Source of the DNA: an uncultured Cohaesibacter sp. | GTDB taxonomy: Bacteria; Pseudomonadota; Alphaproteobacteria; Rhizobiales; Cohaesibacteraceae | Reading direction: 5' to 3' | Length of the DNA stretch: 64,000 nucleotides | Assembly: GCF_963678225.1 (NCBI RefSeq) | Contig: NZ_OY782764.1 | Span: 3,539,001 to 3,603,000 of the forward strand | Shown here: positions 1 to 9,300 of the stretch, piece by piece | Layout: each line of letters opens with the position of its first letter | Position numbering within the stretch: the stretch's first letter is position 1 | Made by a program: the position numbers and the translations under genes | The notes under the pieces: generated by a model | Seen by the model: only the letters and a program-made list of their open reading frames with translations | Told to the model about the DNA's origin: nothing | Databases searched by the model: none

Positions 1-2
1 AG

Positions 3-1847
3 GGACATCGTTTCAATTCCAATAAACTGTTGCTAGACCCTTATACACGCGAAATTTTTGGCAAGTGGACTCCTTCTGCAACCTTGTTTGGATATCAAAA
101 AGGAGCAAGCGGTGGAGACTTGACCTTTGGCGCGGCAGATAGTGCGGCTTGCGTTCCCAAGTCTGTCGTTTCGGATCCGGCGCTCAATGACTTTCTGCAA
201 ACTGAGGCGCCTGTCATGGATGGGCGCGACTTGATTTATGAGGCCCATGCCAAAGGCCTGACCAAGCTTCATCCCGATGTACCGGAAAATTTGCGTGGCA
301 CTTACGAAGGGCTCGCCAGTGACGCCATGATTGATCATCTTTTGTCGATCAATGTGCGTGCCGTTGAGCTGATGCCGGTGCATCATTTTCTTGACGACGA
401 GTTTTTGCTCGATAAGAATTTAGTCAATTACTGGGGCTATAATTCGATCGGTTTCTTCGCCTTGGAGCCACGTTATCTGGGCCCTGATGGCATTGTCGGT
501 TTCCGTACCATGGTGCAAAAGCTCAAGGCGGCCGGTATCCAGGTCTATCTTGACGTTGTGTTCAACCACACAGCAGAAGGCGACCAAAATGGCCCGACCA
601 TTTGCTTCCGAGGTTTGGACAATGCGACCTATTATCGCCTAATAGCTGGCCAACCACGCTATTATGTCAACGACACTGGCTGCGGCAACACTGTCAACGT
701 TTCTCACCCATATGTTCTGCGCATGGTTCTGGATTCCTTACGCTACTGGGTGCTATGCATGGGGGTTGACGGTTTCCGTTTCGATTTGGCAACCACAGTT
801 GCGCGGGAAGATTATGGTTTTGATCTCTATGGTGGATTCCTTGATGCCATCCGGCAGGATCCCATACTCTCCACCGTGCGCCTGATCGCCGAGCCGTGGG
901 ATATTGGCCCGGGCGGCTATCGACTTGGTGGCTTTCCACCTGAATTTTCCGAATGGAACGATAGCTACCGAGATACCACACGCCGATATTGGAAAGGCGA
1001 TCCGCAAACAACGCCGGATTTGGCTTCCCGTTTGCTCGGTTCAGCCGACAAGTTTGATCGGGCAGGGCGTCGCGCCTGGTCTTCAGTCAATTTCATTTCT
1101 GCCCATGATGGTTTTACGCTTGCGGATATCACGCGCTACAACAATCGCCACAATGACGCCAATGGCGAAAACAACATGGACGGTCATGGTGCCAACTATA
1201 GCGACAATTGCGGCGTGGAAGGCGATACGAAAGATCCTGTCATTCTTGCGCGCCGCAAACGTCGTCAACGGAATTTTTTGGCTACACTGTTTCTCAGTCA
1301 GGGTAGCCCGATGCTGCTGGCTGGCGACGAGATTGCCAATAGCCAAAAGGGCAACAACAACGCCTATTGTCAGGACAACGAAATCGGCTGGGTTGATTGG
1401 GCCAATGCCGACAATGACCTGATGGAGTTCGTGCGTTACCTGAGCAGCTTCCGGCGTGAGCATAAGGCTTTGCGTCAGGACCGCTTTTTGCATGGTGCCA
1501 AGCGTCAGCAGGACGATCTACGCGACGTGGAATGGACCGACTTTGGTGGCTTTTCACTCAAGTGGCGCGACCCAAGCCTCTCAAGCTTCTGCCTGACCTT
1601 GCGTTGCTCTGCCGAAGCACCGTCATATGAAAAAGACAATGATGTTGTATTTATAATTTTCAATCGCAGCAATGTCGCTGCCAGTGTGGTTTTACCCTCC
1701 TGCCCAGATGGGTTTCACTGGGTCAGGGCCTTGGATACCGCACAACAAACCCAACACCCGAGCTTGGAAACACAGCAGGATTCCACCGAAATTTCGGGTT
1801 CCTCCGTCGTTGCCCTGATACTAGAAGCGGATACTGCAAACACATGA
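3..1847 (+). CDS. glgX: Glycogen debranching enzyme GlgX (5' end outside window)
   Basis: This is an isoamylase-type GH13 enzyme that hydrolyses alpha-1,6 branches of glycogen or limit dextrins in the cytoplasm. The reading frame is open to the window edge, and its first visible residues (GHRFNSNKLLLDPY) match the family interior, so the true start lies upstream. The TTG at 30 is not a start. The GH13 catalytic triad is present: nucleophile Asp in FRFD (codon 783-785), acid Glu in AEPWD (891-893) and Asp in SAHDGF (1107-1109). About 615 residues are visible, whereas family members usually have 650-700. It overlaps malQ by 4 bp (ATGA), so the two are translationally coupled in a glycogen/maltodextrin operon. 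The identification is secure. Confidence 0.93.
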   Translation, partial: GHRFNSNKLLLDPYTREIFGKWTPSATLFGYQKGASGGDLTFGAADSAACVPKSVVSDPALNDFLQTEAPVMDGRDLIYEAHAKGLTKLHPDVPENLRGTYEGLASDAMIDHLLSINVRAVELMPVHHFLDDEFLLDKNLVNYWGYNSIGFFALEPRYLGPDGIVGFRTMVQKLKAAGIQVYLDVVFNHTAEGDQNGPTICFRGLDNATYYRLIAGQPRYYVNDTGCGNTVNVSHPYVLRMVLDSLRYWVLCMGVDGFRFDLATTVAREDYGFDLYGGFLDAIRQDPILSTVRLIAEPWDIGPGGYRLGGFPPEFSEWNDSYRDTTRRYWKGDPQTTPDLASRLLGSADKFDRAGRRAWSSVNFISAHDGFTLADITRYNNRHNDANGENNMDGHGANYSDNCGVEGDTKDPVILARRKRRQRNFLATLFLSQGSPMLLAGDEIANSQKGNNNAYCQDNEIGWVDWANADNDLMEFVRYLSSFRREHKALRQDRFLHGAKRQQDDLRDVEWTDFGGFSLKWRDPSLSSFCLTLRCSAEAPSYEKDNDVVFIIFNRSNVAASVVLPSCPDGFHWVRALDTAQQTQHPSLETQQDSTEISGSSVVALILEADTANT

Positions 1848-3919
1848 ATCAAGACAAGCTGAACGCTCTTGCTGGTTTTTTTGGAATTCACACTGCTTAC
1901 AACGATTTTGACGGCAATCTGGTTCAGACGTCAGTTGAAACTCAGCTAGCCCTACTGCGCGCCAATGGTTTGCATCTGGATAATGATGCAATGCTCGATG
2001 AAGCCATTGAATCCTATGTGGTGGCTGAACAGGACCGATGGTTTCCTCGTGAATTGATCACGGGGACAGGCTTTGACTACCAGTGCAATTTCGGGCTCGG
2101 TGCCCGTTGGCATATCGAGTTGGATGAAGACCTCCCTGATGACGCTAAACACAGCATACCGGATGAAGTCTTGTGCGGTATTGCCGAGACGCATATCTCC
2201 TTGCCACCTTTACCATCGGGAATTCATCAGCTGGTCTGCGAAGTGGGGGGACGGGTCGAGATCGTAACGCTCATCACTGCCCCGCTTAAGGCACCATCTG
2301 TTGAGCAATTGACAGGAAAGAGCCGCGTTTGGGGGATCAATGCGCCGCTATATGGTTTCCGGTCACATCGCAATTCCGGCATTGGCGATTTTGAAGACCT
2401 GGCCCAGTTTTCCGAGTATGTGCAATCCCTTGGCGGGAGTTTTGTCGGCATAAATCCCGTGCACGCCTTGGGCTTTTCAGATCAATATGCCATGAGTCCG
2501 TATTCGCCGACGCACCGGGGCTTTCTGAACACCCAGCATATCGCTCTCGATCAGTTTTCCGGCATGCCGGCTTCACCTCAGCTTCATGCGTTGTTACAGG
2601 CGGTGGAAACGCAATGGTCAGAGTTAAGAGTAAGTGATCAGGTCGAATATCAATCCCATCGCGTATGCCACAATGCGGCTTTGCGCGATTTGCATTCGCT
2701 CTTCCTTGACCATGCCGATCAGGCGTCTCTCGACGCCTTGGCTGCCTTCAGAGCTGAGAAAGGCTCCTATCTTGAGCGCTTCGCGCTCTATGAGGCTCTC
2801 TCAGATCATTACGGCCCAGAATGGCACCGTTGGCCAGTGCAGTTCAGAGATCGCCATGAAGATGCTTTACGCGCTGCAAGAGAACTTTATGCCACGCGGA
2901 TTGACTTCCATGTCTGGCTTCAGTGGATTGCAAGTGTACAGCTGACGCAAACACAGCAACGGGCAAGCGGCAATGGTGGCTTGGGGCTCTATCTGGATCT
3001 TGCGGTTGGCGCACGTCGCGGAGGCGGTGAAAGCTGGTGCGAGCATGATAGTGTCGCTCAGGGCATCTCTCTGGGCGCACCTCCTGATCAGTTGGGGCCT
3101 GATGGACAGAATTGGGGGCTCGTTGCCTATGCCCCCAAAAAGTTGGCCGCGAACAAATACAAGTCTCTACGCAATATCTATCGCTCGGCCATGCAATATG
3201 CCGGTGTGCTGCGCATTGATCACGTGCTTGGTTTGAACCGCAGCTTCTGGATTCCCGATGGTGGCATTCCCGGTGCGTATGTAACACAACCACTCGATAC
3301 TTTCCTATCCATCCTTTCCATCGAAGCCGATGCTTCCAACACAGCGGTGATTGGGGAAGATCTGGGATTGGTGCCCGATGGTTTCCGCGATGCCGTACAA
3401 GCACATGGCATTTATGGCTACTCGGTGCTGCAATATGAAAAATGGCCGGATGGGCGTTTCAAGCATCCCAATGAACTAAGAGAATTTAGTCTCGCCAGCT
3501 TCAGTACCCATGATACGCCGACACTCAAAGGGTTCATCTCTGGATGTGACATCAAGTGGCGAGACCGGATTAGGGGCTCAGAGCATCCTTCTACCGGAGC
3601 GCTGGAAGCGCGTGCACATGATGTCGCGGCACTCGCCAAACTGGATCCGGATGAAAGCACGCATGGCGATCTGAGCTTTGATCATCTCTTTAACACGATC
3701 CATGGGAGTTTGGCGCACTCGCCGGTTGCCATGTTGGCTGTGCAGCTGGATGACATTCTGGCTGAGGAAGAAGCCCAGAACCTGCCCGGGACCGTCGATC
3801 AGCATCCGAATTGGCGCAGAAAATGCTCACTGGAACTGGAGGATCTGCCCAAGGACAAAGCCTTTGATGAGGTTGCTCAGATGATGAAAGAAAGCGGCCG
3901 AAGTCTCGGTGAATTGTGA
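1844..3919 (+). CDS. malQ: 4-alpha-glucanotransferase (amylomaltase) MalQ
   Basis: This GH77 amylomaltase transfers maltodextrin segments between chains and releases glucose, working on the linear oligomers left after debranching by GlgX. The protein has 691 residues, normal for the bacterial type with an extra N-terminal beta domain (here about residues 1-150). The catalytic core shows the nucleophile Asp459 in RIDH, acid/base Glu505 in GEDLG and Asp557 in THDTPT. The ATG overlaps the glgX stop (ATGA). A hairpin terminator follows about 30 bp after the stop. The identification is secure. Confidence 0.94.
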   Translation: MNQDKLNALAGFFGIHTAYNDFDGNLVQTSVETQLALLRANGLHLDNDAMLDEAIESYVVAEQDRWFPRELITGTGFDYQCNFGLGARWHIELDEDLPDDAKHSIPDEVLCGIAETHISLPPLPSGIHQLVCEVGGRVEIVTLITAPLKAPSVEQLTGKSRVWGINAPLYGFRSHRNSGIGDFEDLAQFSEYVQSLGGSFVGINPVHALGFSDQYAMSPYSPTHRGFLNTQHIALDQFSGMPASPQLHALLQAVETQWSELRVSDQVEYQSHRVCHNAALRDLHSLFLDHADQASLDALAAFRAEKGSYLERFALYEALSDHYGPEWHRWPVQFRDRHEDALRAARELYATRIDFHVWLQWIASVQLTQTQQRASGNGGLGLYLDLAVGARRGGGESWCEHDSVAQGISLGAPPDQLGPDGQNWGLVAYAPKKLAANKYKSLRNIYRSAMQYAGVLRIDHVLGLNRSFWIPDGGIPGAYVTQPLDTFLSILSIEADASNTAVIGEDLGLVPDGFRDAVQAHGIYGYSVLQYEKWPDGRFKHPNELREFSLASFSTHDTPTLKGFISGCDIKWRDRIRGSEHPSTGALEARAHDVAALAKLDPDESTHGDLSFDHLFNTIHGSLAHSPVAMLAVQLDDILAEEEAQNLPGTVDQHPNWRRKCSLELEDLPKDKAFDEVAQMMKESGRSLGEL

Positions 3920-3948
3920 CGTCTCGCAATAAGAAACAGGATGTAGAA

Positions 3949-3981
3949 ATGGCCCGACGGCACATTGCCGACGGGCCATTT
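3949..3981. terminator. Probable bidirectional rho-independent terminator
   Basis: An inverted repeat GGCCCGACGGC / GCCGACGGGCC has one mismatch and a 4-nt loop. It is flanked by AT-rich ends, with a TTTTCTTTT run on the plus side. It lies between malQ and the convergent YARHG gene. Confidence 0.7.
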
Positions 3982-4008
3982 TCTTTTGAACCCTATTTAT
4001 CAACCGCG

Positions 4009-4317
4009 TTAGCGACGGCAGCCAAATCGTCTTTCCCAATAGACAATGGTGTCAACGCGTCTCTGCTGCCCAGGCGTCAATCGCCCCCATGGAGCATAGC
4101 ATCGCGGGCCGAAAACCTGACGGGCTCTTGCTGTTTTAAAACAATAACCTTGCCGCGCGAAAATCGCATTCCGCGCATACCAAAGCTCACCACAGGTCAT
4201 ATTGCGATAGCCCTGCGCAGCGGCCTTGTTTGGCCCCAATTCTCCGTCCAACAATGGTGATATGAACATGATGCCAGCAGCCATCATGATAGAATATAAT
4301 AACCGAGCCTTTTTCAT
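4009..4317 (-). CDS. Small secreted YARHG-domain protein
   Basis: This 102-residue protein begins with a positively charged, hydrophobic segment (about residues 1-35, ending in AAAQG) that looks like a cleaved signal peptide. The rest has the features of the YARHG domain of extracellular proteins: CGELWYARNAIFARQGYCF, then an aromatic- and Arg-rich tail ending in WERRFGCRR, with four Cys that could form disulfides. In this copy the YARHG signature itself is degenerate (YARNAIFARQG). The molecular function is unknown. It probably acts in the periplasm or at the cell surface. It is convergent with malQ. Confidence 0.75.
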   Translation of the reverse strand: MKKARLLYSIMMAAGIMFISPLLDGELGPNKAAAQGYRNMTCGELWYARNAIFARQGYCFKTARARQVFGPRCYAPWGRLTPGQQRRVDTIVYWERRFGCRR

Positions 4318-4455
4318 TAATCTGTCCCCTTGATCAATGGCACCGTGGCCGCAATCCGCTTACCTTCTTGAGTTGACAGTATAACCCGAAACGGATTGGG
4401 TTAACATTGATCACCTGTACTAGCCTTTCAAAATGAAGGGGAACAGGAGGGCAAT

Positions 4456-4485
4456 AAAAAAGCCAGCTTTTCGGGCTGGCTTTTT
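4456..4485. terminator. Rho-independent terminator
   Basis: A hairpin AAAGCCAGC-TTTTCGG-GCTGGCTTT has A-runs on the left and T-runs on the right, so it can work in both directions. It sits about 20 bp beyond the stop of the minus-strand flavoprotein gene and ends the gltB-flavoprotein unit. Confidence 0.85.
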
Positions 4486-4505
4486 GTTGGATATTTTCAA
4501 CCGGA

Positions 4506-6260
4506 TCAATAGACGTCACGAACGTAACGCTTTTCCTTTTTCATCAAGTTGACATAGTCCATGGCACCATCTTCACTGAGACCAGCCTGTTCTGAAATCA
4601 CCTCGTGCAAGGCGCGGTCGACATCTTTGGCCATGCGAGATGCATCACCACAGACATAGAAATGCCCACCTTCTTCAAGCGCAGCATAAAGATCCTTGGC
4701 GTGCTCCTTCATGCGCGTCTGGACATAGATCTTCTTAGCCTGATCACGCGAGAAGGCAAGGTCCAGACGGTTCAGAACGCCGTCAGATTGCATCTTGGCC
4801 AATTCATCCTTGTAGATGAAATCTGACTTTTCATGCTGGTCGCCAAAGAACAGCCAGTTATAGCCCTTGGCACCAATTGCCTGACGTTCCTGAAGGAAGG
4901 CGCGGAACGGTGCAATACCGGTGCCCGGTCCAACCATAATCATGGGAACATCGTTATTCTCCGGCACGCGGAAGCTCTTGTTGGGCGAAACAAAGACCTT
5001 GGATTTTTCTTTGCCGACACGATCAGCAAGGAAGCAAGATGCAACACCACCATGTTTGCGCCCATGGCTTTCATAGCGCACGGAAGCAATCGTTAGATGC
5101 ACGCTATCTGCAAACATCTTTGAGCTGGAGGAGATGGAATAGGCACGATGCTGCAAAGGTTTGAAGAGCTTGATCAGCTCATCAACCGAAAAACGTGCTT
5201 TCGGGTGCAGTCGTGCAATATCCAGAGCGTCCTTGGACCACAAATAGGCTTCCATCGCCTCTTTGTCGTTAAAATCGACGATATGCTGGAGATGCTCATC
5301 ATCCGTGCGAGCCGCAATGGCCTTGATGAATTCGCTAGACGGCGTTGAAATCTCCAACTGACTGAAAAGCAGGTCTTCCAGCGACTTGTCTTTGCCGGAT
5401 ACAGCGGTATCTCCGGACACACCCAAATAGTCCAGCCACTCGGAGACGAGGGCAGGGTCGTTGGTCGGGATGATGTTGAGGGCATCGCCTGCAACATAGT
5501 TCGGTCCATCGTCGGAAAGATCAAATTCGTAATGGCGAATTTCTTTAGCCGATCCTTCACCAGAAAGAAGATGATTAACCGTAACCGGCGCTTCAAACGG
5601 GTTCTTGCGCGTCCATTTGGATTTGGCCGGCTTGGCTGCCGCCGCAGCACTATGCGGGATCGGACCACCGGCATCTTCCGGCTTGTGTTTTGCCAGTTCT
5701 TCACGCGCTGAAGCCATCCAGCCGTCAGCACTTTCTTCAAAGTCAACGTCGCAATCCACACGAGCCGCCAGTCGCTTGGCGCCCAACTGCTCGAAACGAA
5801 GATCAAACTGCTTACCGGCTTCGCAATAGCCGTCATAGGCGGTATCACCCAGCGCCAGAACCGAGAAATGCATATGTTCAAGGCGAGGGGCGTCCGCCGC
5901 CTTAAGGGCATCCCAGAAGAGCTGCGCGTTATCAGGCATCTCCCCTTCGCCATAGGTGGATGTGATCAGGAAAACATAGTTCATTTCAACCAGTGCTGAG
6001 ACTTCCACATCATCCAGCGAAGCGACAACGGCGTTGACGCCTTCTGCCTTGAGCGTGGCGGCGAAGTCTTCGGCCAATCCTTCCGAATTCCCCGTCTGGG
6101 TGCCGAAAAGAATGTGAGCAGTGATGGTCGATTGGGACTCGGACGTAGAGGACTTCTTGCCGGCAAGCATCTGGGTGTGCAGCCCCGCATAGAAGCCAGC
6201 CAACCAGGACTTCTGGTCTTCAGAAAAGGGAGAGTCATCAGGAAGGAAAGGTATGGTCAT
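4506..6260 (-). CDS. CysJ-like NADPH diflavin reductase
   Basis: This 584-residue protein has the layout of sulfite reductase flavoprotein and cytochrome P450 reductase. A flavodoxin/FMN domain covers about 48-195 (FGTQTGNSEG at 52-61, STYGEGEMPDNA at 101-112). A linker and FAD domain follow (RAYS at 372-375, GVAS at 405-408), then an NADPH domain (GPGTGIAP at 444-451, SRD at 504-506, CGD at 537-539) and the typical aromatic end KRYVRDVY. It moves electrons from NADPH through FAD to FMN. No cysI hemoprotein gene is near. Instead it lies 58 bp downstream of, and co-oriented with, the long glutamate synthase gene. Homology gives sulfite reductase alpha subunit. Context suggests it may instead, or also, reduce the glutamate synthase. 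Confidence 0.85.
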   Translation of the reverse strand: MTIPFLPDDSPFSEDQKSWLAGFYAGLHTQMLAGKKSSTSESQSTITAHILFGTQTGNSEGLAEDFAATLKAEGVNAVVASLDDVEVSALVEMNYVFLITSTYGEGEMPDNAQLFWDALKAADAPRLEHMHFSVLALGDTAYDGYCEAGKQFDLRFEQLGAKRLAARVDCDVDFEESADGWMASAREELAKHKPEDAGGPIPHSAAAAAKPAKSKWTRKNPFEAPVTVNHLLSGEGSAKEIRHYEFDLSDDGPNYVAGDALNIIPTNDPALVSEWLDYLGVSGDTAVSGKDKSLEDLLFSQLEISTPSSEFIKAIAARTDDEHLQHIVDFNDKEAMEAYLWSKDALDIARLHPKARFSVDELIKLFKPLQHRAYSISSSSKMFADSVHLTIASVRYESHGRKHGGVASCFLADRVGKEKSKVFVSPNKSFRVPENNDVPMIMVGPGTGIAPFRAFLQERQAIGAKGYNWLFFGDQHEKSDFIYKDELAKMQSDGVLNRLDLAFSRDQAKKIYVQTRMKEHAKDLYAALEEGGHFYVCGDASRMAKDVDRALHEVISEQAGLSEDGAMDYVNLMKKEKRYVRDVY

Positions 6261-6318
6261 CTCTCATTGATCCGTCAATTGAAATTGATATCGAAAGGAC
6301 GTCTTGGAAAGCAGGTGC

Positions 6319-9300
6319 TCATGGCACCTGCTTGACCAGTTCCTGGCTGGAAGTCGCAGCAAACAAGCTTTCGAAATCCGGCAACTCGCCCATGGCTTTG
6401 CGGTTCAACCGATCCTGAAGCAGGATCCAGCCGTAGGTCCCGATGGAATCCATCAGGCGAACGTTCCGGTTGGACAGAGCCGTTTTATAGTCCTTCATGC
6501 GCTTGTCAGAAACCAGCACGGCCAGTTCCAGATCGGAATAGTCTTCCAGAGCCTTGCGCGCAATGCCGGACAATTTCGTCATCAGGGTGAAATCCTCGGT
6601 GAGGATCAGCTTGCGCACACCGCTATTGAGGGTTTCCGCACTGATTTCAGCGCCGCGATAGCGCCCTTTGACGATCTGCTGGGCCATGTTGATCACGGTG
6701 AAATTGTTAATCAGCTCATACATCAGCTTGGTGTCGGTTTCACCTTGCTGAGGAATGATGCCATTCGCAATCACCTTGCCATCACGATAGGCCAGCTTGA
6801 ACTTGCGCAGTTGGTACGAGACCAGAGCGTTTGCGAGCTCTTCGGTCAGTTCCTTGCGCGGTTTGGCCTTCAGAATAGCTTCATAATTCTGATAGGTTTC
6901 AAGCGCCAACGGCGTGGCGAACTTGAAGTTAGCCATTTCGGTATCGAAATTTTCCAGAAGGAACTTGGCTTTTTCCGAGCCGGTAAACTTCACATGATGA
7001 CGCAGCAGGCGCTTCACGGCGATCTGGTGCAGCTTGGCGCGGTCGCTGTCGCCGTCAAGACGATGCAGCTTGACCGAGTCATGGCTGTAAAGGGATTCCA
7101 GCTGATCATATGGATCATACTGGTAGGCAACACCACCGGACATGCCGTTGCAGAAGCCCTTGCCAAAGCCGCCAAGGTTCATGATGGCTCCGTTGGTCAT
7201 ATATTCGCCGCAGAAGTCGCCAACCCCTTCGACAACAGCGGTTGCACCGGAGTTACGAACGCCGAAACGGTCGCCAGCGCCCCCTTCAACAAACAGAGAC
7301 CCGCCAGAGGCACCAAAGAGCGCGAAGTTACCGATCAAATAGTTTTCTTCTGATCCACCACCCGGCGTGTGGATTGCGATATTGCCACCGGATGCGCCCT
7401 TGCCGACACCATCGTTACAGGTGCCAACATGATGGAACACCATGCCAGAGTTACAGAAGGCCGCATAAGACTGACCTGCCGAACCATGGGTATGGATTTC
7501 CAAAGTCTCGGGCTTGAGCATGTTGCGCCCGCGATCGTCGGTATAGACCATCGGCATTGACTTCACATGCTTTTCAGAAATCTCATGCTGCAGCATGCGT
7601 TCGATATCAATCGCCAACTGACCACCAACGGTCTTGTTGCGGTTGTCCAGTTTCTTCTCAACAACGAGCTTGGCGTTTCTGTGGTGGCGCTGAACTGCCT
7701 TATTCTTGAATTCCTTCAAGAGCATGTCGTCAATTTCAAAATGCGCTTCCAGATAAACCGGCTCTTTGATGTGAACCTCTTTGACAACCTGAAGCATATT
7801 ACGGAGATCCATCTGCCCGATGGCACTCGGATGCTTGACCAAATGCAAATAGTCTGATCGACCGCGCGCTTCGCGCATGCTCTTGAATCCGAGATTTGCG
7901 AGAATCTCACGGCACTCATGGGCGATATTCATCAGATACTGACCAAGAGCACGCGGGTCACCATCGAACACTTCAGAGTTCGTGGTCAGACCAGCAGGGC
8001 ATTTGACGTTGCAGTTTTTCGCCATAACGCATTTGAGCATCATTAGCGCTGTGGTGCCGAACTCGAAGCTGTCACCACCAAGCAGGCAGGACTTGATTAC
8101 ATCCGTGGCGGTCTGGTGCGCACCGGAACAACGCAGGATAACCTTGTCGCGTAGACCGTTAGCGCAGAGTGCCTGATGCACTTCGGCAAGGCCGATCTCG
8201 GCTGCACGGCCGGTGTTTTTGAGCGAGGTAACCGCCGCAGCACCCGTGCCGCCGGTGTTACCGGCAATGTTGATGACATCAGCACCAGCCTTGGCAACAC
8301 CGACAGCAATTGTGCCGATGCCTTCAGAGGATACGAGCTTGACGATAACTCTTACGCGAGCCGCCTTGGCGTCATGAATGAGCTGAGCCAAATCCTCAAT
8401 GGAATAGGTATCGTGATGCGGTGGAGGTGAGATAAGCTCAACCCCCGGCGTGCCACCACGCGCAGCAGCAATCTCAACCGTTACCTTCTTGCCCGGCAGC
8501 TGACCACCTTCACCCGGCTTGGCTCCCTGAGCAATCTTGATCTCAATTTCTTCCAGAGTCGGGTCGGCCAGATAGCCAGTCCAAACGCCGAAGCGACCGG
8601 AAGCAAGCTGCTTGATGCTCGAAGAGCGGATCGTGCCATAACGGGAATAATGCTCACCACCTTCACCAGAGTTGGAGAAGGCGCCGACCATGTTTGCGCC
8701 ATGGGCAACGGCTTCATGAGCCGGCGCCACCAGAGCCCCATGAGACATGGCGCCAGAGGCAAGCATCGCCGTAATTTCGTGAGCAGGCTGAACTTTGTTT
8801 AGAGCCAGCTTGCCATTCGGGCGTTTGTGGTTTGCCAGATAGTTATGAGCGAGCCCCTTGGCGGTAATATGAATATGTTCGCCTTCAGTTTCCATGGTAA
8901 GCAACTCGTCACCGAACTGTTTCTTCAGGGCAACAGACAGGGCAACCAGTCTTTCATGGCTATATTTGCTCGCAAAGAAGGCCGTAAAGCTGTCATCCTT
9001 GTTGTGATGGACCCGCAAACCGCGAACGTAGAAGTTGTTGTTGCCGATCAGATCGTGCCGGAACAGTTCGTGTTGGAATTCATCCGCCGTGGTTGCCCAG
9101 CTGATATCAGTTGGGAAGCACAGCACATCACGCAAAGCGGCAGGGCGGGCTTCACGTTCCTTGGCCAGTTCCAGAGCAAACTTGCGATAGTTTGGCGTGA
9201 TCTTGAAGGCGTCGATTTCCTCTGGCGTACGGCGTCCAAAACTGGTGTTCCGATAGGAATCCGAGCTCTTGCCATAAGCATCCTTGAGTTTCTCGACCGG

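Noticed and set aside
30-32. TTG as start codon of glgX
   Set aside because: The frame is open to the window edge, and the upstream residues match the GlgX interior, so the gene begins outside.
6304-7353. 349-aa plus-strand reading frame opposite gltB
   Set aside because: It lies wholly antisense to strongly conserved glutamate synthase sequence and has no family features; the same holds for 11062-11904.
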